A stretch of DNA of 64,000 bases. Source: Trichobilharzia szidati. Lineage: Eukaryota; Platyhelminthes; Trematoda; Strigeidida; Schistosomatidae. The stretch spans positions 32,114,052 through 32,178,051 of the forward strand of contig OX235274.1 of the NCBI GenBank assembly GCA_944472155.2, in the 5' to 3' direction. The notes beneath the pieces were generated by a model, which made no database searches, was not told where the DNA came from, and was given only the letters and a program-made list of their open reading frames with translations. Below, in pieces: positions 11,086 through 22,084 of this stretch (position 1 is the stretch's first letter; each line of letters opens with the position of its first letter). Position numbers and translations under genes: made by a program.

Positions 11086-11325
11086 ACTCGTCCGGTGGTT
11101 CAGCGGTAGGATGCTCGCCAACTCCGAATGTGATCCGGGGTTCGATCCCCCGTCGACGCATTCCTAAACTTCGCCAAGCCAGTAGTAAGGTTGGTAGAGA
11201 TGGAAGGTTGTGCATGAGACTAGTAAACCTACCCCATAAAAATAAAACAACTGCTACTGAAACTTCAGACCTCTAGTTTGAAGCCCTATGTACCCCTGGG
11301 AACATGGAGGAATAAGACATAAAAG
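11086..11325 (+). mobile_element. SINE-B1, tRNA-derived (unit 2)
   Basis: Duplicate of 6217-6455 with a better B box (GGGGTTCGATCCCCC) and the RTE-like tail GAAGCCCTATGT. It probably reflects the ancestral sequence better than the unit 1 copy. Confidence 0.87.
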
Positions 11326-11559
11326 GAATCTTGTTGTACATTGATCGGTTAACCACTGCCTGTTTGTTTGCGTTCTTGTAAATTCAGTTTCTGCTGCTTA
11401 TACACAATCTCAAGTCTTCATTTGTGTCTTCTGATTTAACCTTTTTGTCTATTAGAAAGATGTAACGTTCAGTGCACTAGAGATTGTGAAGGCGCAGTCG
11501 GATTTTCGTACATCGTATACCCATCATTGTTATTTCTTTTTCTAGTGTTAGTTTTTAGG

Positions 11560-11800
11560 GATTGGATTGGATTGAAGTCTGATCACAGATCGGTATCAGT
11601 TAGTGAAACGTTGAAAACCAGCAGAAAGTACTTGACAGCTGTTTCGTCCTAGTTTGGGACTCCTCAGCGCTACGTAGCCATGTCTCTACTGTCAGGAACT
11701 GAACCCAGAACATTCAGTTTACGACAATCGAGCCACTGGGACGGAATCCAATGGCCCATGAATTCTAACTTCCGTCAATACATGAATCACCCTATAAAAA
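11560..11800 (-). mobile_element. SINE-C fragment (unit 2)
   Basis: Duplicate of 6690-6940 with scattered substitutions; same decayed hammerhead. Confidence 0.78.
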
Positions 11801-12554
11801 CTTCTATCTGTTCCTTGCAAAATTCACATCTACGTCAGTCATTGTGCATCCTACAAAAATAAGCAAACAACAAAAAAGTGCATTTTACTTGTCACATAAG
11901 AATTCACAATGGTGATTTATTATCAAGCTATCTTCAAAAGTGTACCAAAACAAAGCTTTGTTGCTACTTCACCCACGCACAAAGACGTGTACCGCCTACA
12001 TTGGGATTAAGCTGTCTTATCAAAATTTTATTTTTATCTGGTATCAATTGGACTGCATTCTGTTTCTCCTCCTATACATAAACACCTTGTGTTGTTGTAA
12101 TGTGTGCTACTGATAAGATTTGTGAGTAGTATATAGACATATAAAGTTGTGCATATCATCTGCAGGAATATCGAACAGCTGGGGAGATGGAATTAATAGT
12201 GAAGAGAAGAAATGAACGATACTTGTGAAACAATATTGGAGAACAGGAAGAAGGGCAAAAAGAAACACAATACCGAAGATAAAGGTAGTAGCACAATATC
12301 GACGTATTTTATATATATATATATACATCGGGTGGCCATTAAAGAATTCTATCGCCAAATTCTCTCATCTTTTGTCGTTACAGTATTAATAAATAGTGAG
12401 CCCTAAAATGATTTATAAACAGTCATCTTTTATATATAATTATGCATAACTTCCACACGTTAATTCAAAGTCATATTCATAGCTGTGACGTCACGTTTTG
12501 GACATAAAACCTTACACTTAAGTTGTAGAATATTCTACGGTGAGTACACTTATT

Positions 12555-13350
12555 ACTTAATCCAATTTATTTTCTGTTGATTGACTGGACCAAGGTGTTC
12601 AGCCTCTTTTGACATGTCCACTCCCTATCCAGATGCTTTTGTAACGACAGAAGACAAGGGTCAGGCAACAGATCGTTTATTAAGGAAAATCAACACATAT
12701 TTATAGATTTTAATGTACATTATTGTAGATTAATGTTAGTAGAAAATACAGTCTTTTGATTGGTTGTTTCTCACAGAAAGTTAATCTTTCATCTCTTTGT
12801 GGCTGTGTTAGATCATCCATATGCTAACTGTATCCGCCTACGCAAAGTCTGCTGTCCATCTTTGACCTTGTTTTCACATGACTAATATTTGAGATATAAA
12901 CACTGACGTCAATTACTGTCTACCAATTTGGTTGGCAACCATCTCTCACCACAGTTTGAGGATGTCTGAGGATTTAACTTGAAGTCACTATCCCCCAAAT
13001 TATTTCAAGTGTAATCCTCAGAAATCGTCAGCGCCTCCGTACTGGGAGCCAATAGATCAACACAGGCCAAACACTTCGGTCTGATCAATCAGTGGAAAAG
13101 TCTGGATTAAATTAAACAATAACTGATACACGTCCCACAATAGGTGGCTGAGATGGCTCAAGTGGTTCAGTGGATAACACTTTGGCCTTTGAAACGGTGA
13201 GTACTAAGTTCAAACATCAGCGGGGAAACCACCCATCGGTCATTAGAGAATGCGGCTATATCCAGAAGATGAGCCCAAAATAGTATGAAATGCGCATCGA
13301 ATTGGATTCCACTGCTAGTCACCATCCACCAAATTACTTTAAGTGAGTAC
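12555..13350 (+). mobile_element. Inverted SM-alpha pair with solo LTR (unit 2)
   Basis: Duplicate of 7693-8480. It matches unit 1 without visible difference until ACCATCCACC near 13320, where unit 1 has ACTATCCATC. Confidence 0.85.
12640..12953 (-). mobile_element. Solo LTR, 314 bp (unit 2)
   Basis: Duplicate of 7773-8086; the two look identical over the full length. It was carried by the segmental duplication and is not a separate insertion. Confidence 0.87.
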
Positions 13351-13514
13351 ATTTCGTTGGTATAAGACAAGAACAAAACAGAATACAAGTGTTAGGTGAG
13401 TTCATTCGATGTAGCACACACACACACACACAATCAGTGATACGGTATTAATAACAGAAATCATATCAATACGTATTCACAGGGCTTTATAATTAACTCT
13501 GTACATATTTTTTC

Positions 13515-14850
13515 ACTTCGCCATGTAATTTACCCAAAAACGCCCTGGATGAAAAACTTCGACCGGAACAGGCTGGATTCAGGAGAAACAAGTCATGCAT
13601 CGATCAAATCGCAACACTACGTATCATCATTGAACAGAGCTTGAAATAGCAGTCACCTCTCTACCTCAACTTTATCAACTTCTAAAAGGCCTTCAGCAGA
13701 CAGCGTGGATCGAGAAGTGATTTGGCAACTACTTCGCTACTACCAAGGGGTGCCGCCAACAATTATACATCTCATCCAACATTTATACGACAATGATGCA
13801 TGCCACGTAATCCCCAACGGAAAAATCACGGAATCCTTTGAAGTGAAGACGCGAGTAAGACAATGATGGCTATCTCCAATGATTTTCCTGACTGCGATAG
13901 ACTGGATAGTGCGAAACACAGTGGCGGGAAGCGAGGAAACAGGCGTAAAATGGATCCACACAAAATACTTGGAGGATCTGGACTTCGCCGATGATATATG
14001 TCTGATTTCCCACAAACTGGAAGATATGCAAGTGAAAAGCAACAAGTTGGAGATAGAAGAAGCATCCAGAAAGATAGGACTTCTTCAGGTGAACATAGAG
14101 AAAACAGAGTTGATGAAGATTCCTGGCCAACAGCACAAAAATAACAATCAACATAAATGGGAGGAATCTGAAAGAAGCAACCTCCTTTACCTACCGACCT
14201 ACCTCGGAAGCATCGTTTCAACTACAGGCGGATGGAACTGATGAGGATATCAAGGCGAGGATTGGGGAAGCAAGGCAAACTTTCATTACTTTCAGGTCTG
14301 TGTGGAGATCAACAGCACTTATCAGCATGAAAATGAAAATAAGACCCGGATTTTCAACTCCATTGTGAAGTCAGTGCTACTATACGATGGATCAGAGACT
14401 TGGCGCCGCGTCACGAAGGCCACTTCGAACAAACTACAGACCTTCATCAACAGCTGTCTTCGCTCAATACTACTCAAGATCAGATGGCTGGCCAGAAAAG
14501 ATCAGCAACAGGGAGGGATCTCTGGCAATGAGCGAACCAACTCAGCAGGAACCAATTGTGCAACAAATATGCAGGAAGAAATGGAGATGGATTGGCTGGC
14601 CATACTCTGAGAAAACCATCAATTGAGTGACATCACACGCCAGGCCATTGCTCGAGTGGAACCCGAATGGGAAGCGGCGAGTTGGTCGTCAATGCGAGGG
14701 TGACATGGAGGAGGTCATGTGAAGAGGAAATGAAAGCATGTGGGCAGACGTGGAGCCAGGTGAAAACGTTGGCAGAGAACCGAACGCAATGGAGACGTGT
14801 GGCTGAAGCTCTATGTTCCTCTAGGTACTAAAGGAAACAATACAATAACC
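13515..14850 (+). pseudogene. RTE LINE reverse transcriptase (right parent of the duplication)
   Basis: Same relic as 8650-9810 but with its own 3' end. A 120-codon frame at 13879-14241 carries LDFADDICLISHKLEDMQ (motif C) and VNIEKTELMKIPGQ. Next, 14302-14610 carries IFNSIVKSVLLYDGSETW and the WRWIG block. Motif A has a stop and motif B is destroyed by a short disruption at CGAGTAAGACAATGATGG. The 3' end is CTATGTTCCTCTAGG followed by AAACAATACAATAA. Confidence 0.9.
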
Positions 14851-15175
14851 CTAACGATAACCTTAATCTTTCCTGAACCTAATCCTAACGTGAAAATATC
14901 CCTAAAACCAACTGTAATCTAACTCGAACCAACCCTAATGTCGCCTTTATTAGGTTAACCTAACCCTAACTTGTTCTTGGCCTAAACCGTAACTTAATCT
15001 TTCCCAAACCTAAGCTGAAACTTGCCAGATATCCCATTTAATAGCATAACACTTCGATGAGCATATTTTATTGATGATGACAACATTATTTGCTAGGTTT
15101 CACTAACTTGCTCAGTGAGCGTTTCAAGGTCATTGGTGCTGTCGCACTCCATTGTTAGTTAGTTGTGCCTAAAGT
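14845..15175 (+). repeat. Interspersed repeat E, CCTAA-rich, copy 1
   Basis: About 330 bp of loosely repeated AACCCTAA and AACCTAA motifs followed by a unique part (GCCAGATATCCCATTTAATAG...). The same order occurs at 32565-32905 and, more diverged, at 34195-34560, so this is a dispersed element. It starts where the RTE ends. No coding capacity. Confidence 0.75.
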
Positions 15176-15179
15176 TTAA

Positions 15180-15280
15180 CTTGGCTCTAGTTTGGGACTC
15201 TTCATCAATACACTCCCGCCAGGGTTCGAACCCAGGACCTCCTGGTCACAAGGCGAGCTCGTAGAGCGTTAAGATGGAGC
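15180..15280 (-). mobile_element. SINE-C fragment
   Basis: Minus-strand piece with B box GGGTTCGAACCC and part of hammerhead stem II (CTAGTTTGGGACTCTTCATC on plus). The half with GAAA and the cleavage site is missing. Confidence 0.75.
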
Positions 15281-15354
15281 CGCATAAATACATCGATATG
15301 AATATGAGCAATAAATTGCAGTGGAAACGTCATCCAGTTATATTAATACTGTCT

Positions 15355-15480
15355 CACACTGGACACTAGTAACTAGTGCGACGTGTCTAGTCCTTTCTTT
15401 GGTGCAGACTGAATTCTATCAGTCAGGTTTGCAATGTGGCCACCATTCTAGGTAGCTCGCCATCACACTGATATATCAAA
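15355..15480 (-). repeat. Repeat D fragment
   Basis: Matches the 3' part of repeat D (see 20575-20960 and 42917-43203), from GGACACTAGTAACTAGTG to CTAGGTAGCTCGCCATCAC. Confidence 0.75.
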
Positions 15481-16703
15481 TAAGTGTATCTAACATGGAA
15501 TTATATTCTACTGCAAAAACACACACACTCCTAGGTGTAGTAGGAAGATGGTTCATTGCCTATTGATTTACTGAAAGAAAACTGATGTCATCAGGACCAT
15601 TTTTTAAAATTTTGTTTAAAACATTCTTTATTTTAAACACAATCTTACATTTGAATAAGGCATATAGAAGACAAATTTTGGCGAGATGATATCATTTGGT
15701 GTTAGTTTCTCTACAATCTTACGTGTTTTGTTTTAGTAATCCCCTGTTAAGAAAGCAAAATAAAAATTGTTACTTTTATTTATAATATATGAAAGGAAAC
15801 AACTGTCGTTACAGGATATATATATATATGTTGTTACAGCATGGCTAATGCTTTGACTTGGTCCACAATATTAACCAATCACACACACGTAGGTGGATTT
15901 TTAAAATAATGACTTGAATTTTTCCGGTCAGGTAATGAATGACTGCATGAATGAAATAATAATAAATAAAGAATGATGGATCGATATATAATCTAGTGTA
16001 GCATTGTATGTTTGTCTATCTATTACCTGTTCGTCTGTGTGTTAGTGTGTGTACTTACAGAGATTGAGTATGTATGCGTGTTTGTGTGTGTGTGTTTGTA
16101 TGTCACTCTCTATATGTACTTCGATAGGCATCTTAGATTGGTTTGTGTGATGAATTCTGTAATGAATTTTAATTTTTGTCACGATGGGATACTATTTTAA
16201 CTGTGTGTTGTTCCACCATAATAGTGCTAAACCAACTTTTGCGTTTGCATTTGCTTCCTAAATCACTACAAATGACAATACGGACACACATAACGTGTGT
16301 GGGTGTGTGTTAGTTAGTTAGTTGAGGTGCATGCAAAACACACTTAAACACATACGAGCGTTGTGTCAGTATTATTATTATTATTATTGCTATTGTCAAA
16401 AGCCCACACTATTCATTAATGTGATTCCTCCTCTACCTGTGGTCACCGTGTCACACAACAATAACCACGGTATTTCCTTCCGACTGAATTTCTTACAGAA
16501 CCTTAAAGATAAATCATTATTATTATTATTATATGTGGAAAATTGTTTCAACGTAAAGTCGCAAAATTGAAACAGTGGATTTTTAGTCAATTGTATTGTG
16601 GATTACGTAATCAGCTTTGCACACTATTAAATATAGCAACTAACTTTCTATACCCTTCTTATATAATACATATATTACATCTCAATTAAAAGAAAACACA
16701 ATA
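15481..16703. other. Repeat-poor island in front of tetraspanin exon 1
   Basis: Apart from (TA)n near 15817-15830, a GT-rich stretch at 16020-16110 and ATT/TTA runs near 16371 and 16518, no mobile element is recognised here, in contrast to almost everything else. It probably holds the promoter and 5' UTR of the gene. A possible splice acceptor TTTCTTACAG ends near 16498 and could be a cis or spliced-leader acceptor; this is inferred only. Confidence 0.45.
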
Positions 16704-16778
16704 ATGACGAAAATAACATTTACTACCTGTTTCAAATGCCTCAAATATTCAATGTTTGCATTTTGTCTAGTAGCATGG
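16704..16778 (+). CDS. Tetraspanin, exon 1 (N-terminus and start of TM1)
   Basis: Twenty-five codons starting at an ATG in ACAATAATGACG, reading MTKITFTTCFKCLKYSM and then FAFCLVAW, followed directly by the donor GTAAGTATG at 16779. A short polar N-terminus, a CxKC-type cysteine pair (palmitoylation sites in tetraspanins) and an aromatic, hydrophobic start of TM1 ending in W are typical. Animal tetraspanin genes commonly carry an intron at this point. The phase is 0 after TGG and the matching exon lies at 40858. Tetraspanins organise membrane microdomains; in flukes some are abundant in the outer tegument membrane. The in-frame ATG chosen is the only one upstream of the donor in this frame without an intervening stop. 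Which tetraspanin this is cannot be told from exons 1 and 2. Confidence 0.82.
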
Positions 16779-16889
16779 GTAAGTATGTACTTGAGTGTAA
16801 TTGAGTGCATATATCAATCACCAAAATGTTTAAATTTCATTGAGTTAAAAATGTTTAAAACCGGAGTAGTTTCTTTGTCGCGTTAAATT

Positions 16890-17130
16890 TTATTCCCTTG
16901 GTTTCCGAATGGAACATAGGACTTCAACAGACACATCTGCATTTTATCCGGTTCTCTGTAATCCTCCTCTTCCTGAAAGTTTCTCGTCGCTCATTCTTTC
17001 TGGCCATCTGATCTTCAGTATGTGGACAGGGACAGGGACAGTTGTTGATGGAAGTCGACAGTAGGTTGTTGGAAATGCTTTCCGTGACATGCCAAGTTTT
17101 TGACTCGTATTGAAGAACTGACTGACTTAT
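16890..17130 (-). mobile_element. RTE LINE 3' end
   Basis: Minus-strand 3' terminus (TTGAAGTCCTATGTTCCATT, then GGAAACCAAGGGAATAA) joined to further RTE sequence (GGCCATCTGATCTTCAGTA on plus). An internal deletion removes the WRWIG block. Confidence 0.75.
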
Positions 17131-17139
17131 TGAATTTAA

Positions 17140-18135
17140 GGATAAAACTTGGGCATTGTGGTAGAGTATAATTTCATTATGGATAAAATTTTATTTTGAT
17201 AAAATCACACAGCGTTATACAGTAGTATTTACTGATGACCACGTTTCGAGCACAAATTATTGCCACTCATAATCATATCAAGTCACTCACACAACTTTTT
17301 ACTTCATTTATATACATGAGTAAAAATTGATGATTAGACATTTGAATAAAAATCAAAATAGGATAATGTACATTCAGAAATAATAATATGAGTGTTATTG
17401 ACGAAATACAATCATAAGGGAAATAAGAGTGTTTTTATAGTCATAATAAGTAACTTATTAGAATGTTATAATGCACTTGAATTGAAATAGAATTTTGAGA
17501 TTATTTATTATCCTCCTCTGATTTGACTGGTAATAATATCTTCCATATTTCTGATATTTGGGTTGAGTCACTTCTATTGCATGTGTTGGATGTAGATTCG
17601 ATGAACCAGGATTAAGTAATCAACCTCTCTTTCTCTCCACCTCCCTATATTACTTCTTAGAATTTTAACCATCTCCCACCCACCTTATTGTGTGGTTGTG
17701 TGTTATTGCTTGCAGTACAATGTGTGAGCTTTTTCCTAATTATTCATCCGCTCTGGGTCAACCATTCTAACCTTAGCTAAGTTCTTATGTTCCGACAATC
17801 TCACTACTCTTGATCTACTATTCTGACCTATGCAGTTGACTTCACTCACAGCCATTTCAAGGTATTTTGTAAATTATATTATTTTGTTCAATTGAGTCCA
17901 CCGGGTCCTTTAGCCTACAGAGCTTGTCTCTGAGTTAGTTTGTAGGTTTAAATGCCACTCCACTTCCTGCTCTACTGCGAATCCTACGTAGAAAGGGTTT
18001 CAGATGTCCCTTCCTTATATGGTAAAACTGTAGTTACCTTATATTCATTCTTATTTATGTTATCATTATTGGTTTCGCCATTATTTTTATTTTGCTTTTG
18101 ACCTTTCTTGATATTCCTAATAAAATTTTTTTAGG
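17140..18135 (-). mobile_element. PLE-B relic with 3' terminal repeat
   Basis: On the minus strand a decayed ORF gives NNYP..., then GVAFKPTNxLRDKLCRLKDPVD and NNIIYKIP, the segment before and at the start of the GIY-YIG domain. Frame breaks are many. Toward 17140 it passes into a non-coding terminal repeat shared with 39.5, 32.3 and 63.6 kb. The upstream RT core is missing. Confidence 0.8.
17230..17283 (-). ncRNA. Decayed hammerhead in PLE-B terminal repeat
   Basis: On the minus strand: stem I half TTGAT, core ATGATTA (C3 to A and G8 to U against CUGAUGA), a U, stem II GAG...CTC, GAAAC, then GTC ahead of ATCAG that pairs with TTGAT. The fold is preserved in outline but two essential core bases are replaced in every PLE-B copy seen, so it is likely inactive. 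Confidence 0.45.
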
Positions 18136-18144
18136 ATAGTTATT

Positions 18145-18835
18145 TAACGTATGTACACACTTAGAATTTTAAATAGTAATAATAGTGAAACCCCTATAAA
18201 CAGAATGAAGGTGGAAACATAATGAAGTATAGGTAGATAGTATCATAGATAATACATGTAATAATAATAATAATCTTTGCTTATGCTCTGCAGTTCAGTT
18301 CCTGATTTAAAAAGTTTGTAAGTTCTTTCCTGACATCTGACTCTCTCTTTACAAAAAACACGTGCTAAATATGGTGGTATGGTAGAATTTTTATACTTAG
18401 TAGCTGTACGAGCGTTAATTCTCACGAAGTTTCTTGTGGTTTTATCCCCAAGAGAGATACAAAGAGAAAGTGGAGAATAAAGAGGATGTTCAGTATCAAC
18501 CAAGTCAACTTTAGCCAACTACTTGCAAGAATTGAAGTGCCTATTGACAATAATGTCAGTTAGCTGAGTCAAAGGCACACCACTAACCCAACTTACAGTC
18601 TTCAGTGTTCTACGTAATATGACATAGTCTTTTTTGAGAAGTCCAGGGAAGAATAATGGCGAACAATAAAGGAGAATGGGCGGAATACATGAATTCATAA
18701 ATTGTAAGAACATGGAAGAAGCTGAGTTATTCCAGAAAGTCTCAACTTCTTTGCCTGATAAGTCAAACGAGAAATTTTCTTAGAAATCAACAGGACACGA
18801 GACGACCAACTGAGATGATTGACTTTACATTGGTG
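18145..18835 (-). mobile_element. CR1-like LINE, 5'-truncated 3' end
   Basis: The minus strand encodes LYCSPLFFPGLLKKDYVILRR, then, after a frame break near 18518, the C-terminal block NSTIPPYLARVFCKERVR. The 3' UTR carries a (ATT)n run (plus strand ATAATAATAATAAT at 18259-18273) and continues to about 18145. A sister 3' end is at 62430-62600. Confidence 0.85.
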
Positions 18836-19265
18836 TTGAAAATCCGAATTTCATTCTTTATTCTGACTGTGTGCAGAAGATTTCCAAACAGATCTCAGAG
18901 TGATGCACATCTGTCTTGCCTGTCTGATTTTGGTTTTGACATCACCATCTGTGCTGTCGCCTACAGTTGAAACAATGCTTCCTAAATAAGTGAAGGAAGC
19001 TGCTTCTTTCAAATTTCTCCCGTTTATAGTGCTTGTTGCTGTTGTTTGGCTATCGTCATCACCTCTGTCTTCTCTATGTTTACCTGATATCCCATCTTTA
19101 CTGCTTGGTCGGACAAGTTTTTTTAGTTTTTCCCCGTATGTCATCAAATTTATTCGACAGACAGAAATCGTCCTCTGTCTAGATCTCCTAGAGTCTTTTT
19201 ATCGGTTCAGCATATTCATTTCCTGTGACTTCTCACAATCATTGCATGATGCAGCCAACCACAGT
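18836..19265 (-). mobile_element. RTE LINE fragment, post-palm region
   Basis: A 98-codon minus-strand frame (18851-19147) reads GKHREDRGDDDSQT, INGRNLKEAASFTYLGSIVS and QARQMCITLRSVWKSS, matching the region between RT motif C and the C-terminal block of RTE. It abuts the 5' end of the CR1 copy and lacks its own 3' end. Confidence 0.85.
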
Positions 19266-19369
19266 TTTAAAAAATATCAATGATCACAGTTGGTAGGCTT
19301 GTATTAAATAAATAACATCAGATCTATTGTAACAATGCACTACAGTTCAAAAGCATTTGTAATTTTGAT

Positions 19370-19880
19370 AATAATAATTATTATTGTACCCTTGGGTTCC
19401 TAGTGGAACATGGGGCTTCAACTACACGTCTCCACTGGCTTCTGTCTTCTGCTGTACTTTCCACCTGCATCCATGTTAGTCCATACTGTTTCAGCTCCTC
19501 TTCATACGATCTTCTCCATGTCACCCTTTCACTGACGTCCCACTACTCGTCACTTCCCTTTCGGGTTCCACTCGAGCTTTGGCCTGACGCGCGATGTCAC
19601 CCAGAGGCCTCCTCAGCGAGTGTCCAATCCATCTCCACTTTCTCCTGCATATTTGTTGGGCGATTGGTTCTTGTTTTATTTGTTCCCATAGTTTCTTGTT
19701 GGTGATTCTTTCCCGCCTGAATATCATACAAATTAGGAAAAATAATAAATTTATAAATTCCTCGGTTCCACAGAAGGCCAGAGTAGCAATATTTGCTCGA
19801 CCTGTTTCTTTTGCACACAGAACTCCGGTTGTTTTAAGCGAACTGCAATAAGCTCTGCAGTTTGAAGTATTTGGCACCTA
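19370..19880 (-). mobile_element. RTE LINE 3' end
   Basis: The minus strand reads KLWEQIKQEPIAQQICRRKW, then RWIGHSLRRPLGDIARQAKA, with the 3' UTR ending TTCCACTAGGAACCCAAGGG and an ATT-rich tail. One frame at 19521-19877 is open for 118 codons, but its first part probably lies outside the element. Confidence 0.82.
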
Positions 19881-20020
19881 GAAGCTTTTAGTAATTTATT
19901 TGATATCAGATAGTAAAAACCATCAACGTTATAAGTTTCCAGACTGTAAATGTTACGAATTTCCTGGAATAATTTGAGCGTCGAGTCAGATTGAATCATT
20001 AGTCATTACAAATATATGAT

Positions 20021-20212
20021 ATGTCGGTGGCACAGTGGTTAGGACGCCTGCCGACCATACAAATGGTCCTGGATTCGATTCCCGGCCGACGCACAACTGA
20101 TACCTATGATCGGCCTGCAAAATTTGGGCTACCGATATCTTATGCTGAAAATTCCATACCTTTGCCGAAATGCTGTATGAAGTCAAGCTGTAATAAAATA
20201 CATAAATAAAAT
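20021..20212 (+). mobile_element. SINE-B2, tRNA head with CR1-like tail
   Basis: Head: A box TGGCACAGTGGTTAGGACGC and B box GGATTCGATTCCC, closely like SINE-B1. The tail is different: ATGCTGAAAATTCCATACC resembles the 3' end of the CR1 LINEs. It ends ATAAAATACATAAATAAAATG. Same class as the minus-strand copy at 57115-57292. Confidence 0.87.
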
Positions 20213-20319
20213 GACTGTTTACACTTTTCTGTTGGTACAAATGTCTACCGAAAAGTGACCTTCAAAGGATGCTCACTTCAATTGACGGAACTTTTGACTA
20301 TATATTTTGATGCTGGTTA

Positions 20320-20460
20320 ATGAAATCCGAATAATTCTGCTGAAGAAGAAGAAGCTGTGGCCACTTACACAGCGAAACGTTCAGAAAAATCTTGTTTTGA
20401 TTTTTTTCCTTTCAAACACGCTGGGATTATTTTAAATAATTTTTGAATAAAACCATCAAC
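20320..20460 (+). mobile_element. PLE-D terminal repeat fragment
   Basis: Shares CTTGTTTTGATTTT and GCTGGGATTA.TTTAAATAAT with the reverse complement of 55690-55965. It carries a hammerhead. Assigned to the PLE type because of the GAAACGTT cleavage-site layout shared with PLE-C; no coding part is present. Confidence 0.6.
20335..20386 (+). ncRNA. Hammerhead ribozyme, PLE-D, with GAA expansion
   Basis: Stem I TTCTG/CAGAA (5 bp) at 20335-20339 and 20382-20386; core CTGAAGA at 20340-20346; stem II GCTGTG/CACAGC (6 bp) at 20354-20359 and 20368-20373; GAAA at 20374-20377; cleavage triplet GTT ending at 20381. All required core bases are present. An extra AGAAGAA between the core and stem II looks like expansion of GAA; the related copy at 55.8 kb has only one A there. 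Whether the insertion permits catalysis is unknown. Confidence 0.72.
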
Positions 20461-20574
20461 TGTTTGATATTAGACCATCCGGTCCAAACAGGCTATAAAA
20501 CTAATATTGAATAATCTTTTTCTCTTTCATCCTGCAAACAGCAGAGACTCCTGCATTCGTGGTTAAAATTATTT

Positions 20575-20960
20575 CGTTAATATTTGACTGGACACTAGTC
20601 AGTAACTAGTGTAATGTGTCTAGTCCTATCTTTGGTGAAGAGTGAATTCTATCAGTCAAGTTTGCAATGTGGCCACCATGCTAGGTGACTCGCCATCACG
20701 GTGCACTATGAATTACTGATATTAGATGGTTGGAGACAATCAGCCACAGGAAGCCTTGAACATCTAGGTTTCGTGTTATTCGGCACTCACCAGTCAACAA
20801 GGCCTATCTGTAACGTTGAAAGAAACCAGTGTCCTTTCTGAGATTAGAACCTACGTCACCCAGGGGGGTGCAGTCAGAGACGTTACCGGCACTGAGCTAT
20901 TCGGGCTCTGAGCCCAAGGTCCAAGACTTCTTGCCAATCGCCTCCAACCATCTAATACCT
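20575..20960 (-). repeat. Repeat D, long copy with tRNA-like head
   Basis: On the minus strand it starts with a tRNA-like segment: A-box-like AATAGCTCAGTGCCGGTAAC, then a B-box-like GGTTCTAATCTC. The body ends at CTAGTTACTGACTAGTGTCC. D copies also occur at 15355, 42917 and 51992. It is inferred to be a tRNA-derived SINE. Confidence 0.7.
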
Positions 20961-22084
20961 TTAATATTTGGTTTCCAGAAGAAACATTATCATCCTCTAG
21001 AGGAAATCAATAACAATTGTGGGGGACTTCCTATGTTGGAGAGTGAGTACGTCAATATTCTTGTAGTTTCTCAAATTATTTTGTTGATCATAGCTCAAAA
21101 ATGATAAATCTGCGGCTGGAGAAATCAACTTTTATATGGAGAAAGTAACATATTTCTAGAAGATGGCATAAAAGGAGATGAAATTCTACTTGTGATATGC
21201 ACACTACAGTATTTCGGGGTCATGCGAGCATCAGACACTTGTCTTTAAATTAAACATAAACTCCAACAGTTTGAAGAAGAAAAAATCAACTCTCAAATGT
21301 CTGTTAACACAGGAGGTTTGACTACCAGCCTCATCTGGCCTAGATCATAAAATCAGTGTCAAAATAGCTTTCAAGATCATGTGTATATAAAAATAGACAG
21401 GGGTGCAACATTAGAATGTTCTGAGGTGATATCTGTTCTCAAAATTAAGCTCCAACCCCTAGTATGTGCAAAAACAGTTTCTTGTTACACTCAACCTACC
21501 TTGATTAATCCAAATCGGATTACTAGTAGCATGAGTAGTGTTAGTTATTGTTGTGCTTATAGGCTTATATCTCCTATTATTGATCAAAATGAGATTTTTC
21601 AGATAACCCCTATCCAGGAGATTTAAAAAAAAATAAAAATAAAACCATGATCTTGGTGTTCATCGATCAAAGAACTCAATTAACTTGAAATCTAGATGGA
21701 AAATAACCCATTGGTTTGATCCTGATCTCCAACATAAAGAGACAAGCTTTTTAGGGTGGACAGTGTGATCAATATTACGTAGCTGATGGCGGGCTGCATT
21801 TCTCAGTGTATTTATTTATTATAGTTGGCAACTGCCACCTACCATAAGGTTACATCTTTTTCACGGGACTGGAAAAGAGGCTATTAGCCAATTCATTGGC
21901 TTTTTATTTGTCGTGTGAGATGGCGTCTTTCTGTATAGAAATGTCAACATTAATAGAATATCGATTCCAATGAAAAGTGGACTTCATGAGGGGTAGCGTT
22001 TTCTGAGCTGGGGGTGTTTTATAGTCGCCAAACTTTCATCATCCATCTAGACAAAACTGCTTCAACACAAACTCGAATATGAGG
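20961..22084. other. About 1.1 kb without recognised elements
   Basis: An 81-codon frame at 21381-21626 reads like coding sequence in places but shows no motif, start context or splice sites that can be supported. No tRNA-like boxes or LINE motifs seen. Confidence 0.45.

Larger units (their letters stand above)
9811..14692. repeat. Tandem duplication, unit 2 (4.88 kb)
   Basis: Second copy of 4942-9810, same order of elements. The junction with unit 1 lies within the 12-bp stretch TGCGAGGGTGAC at 9811-9822, where left-type and right-type RTE sequence meet. This is the product expected from unequal crossing-over between two RTE 3' ends in direct orientation. Confidence 0.9.

Noticed and set aside
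17231..17239. Plus-strand ACTGATGACC in the PLE-B terminal repeat as a hammerhead core
   Set aside because: No GAAA box with a pairable stem II follows on that strand. The fold that works is on the opposite strand, with the CTGAT part serving as stem I.
20021..20100. Genuine tRNA gene at the tRNA-like head of SINE-B2
   Set aside because: A and B boxes are present but no cloverleaf with acceptor stem forms, and the sequence is repeated with a LINE-like tail, so it is a SINE head.
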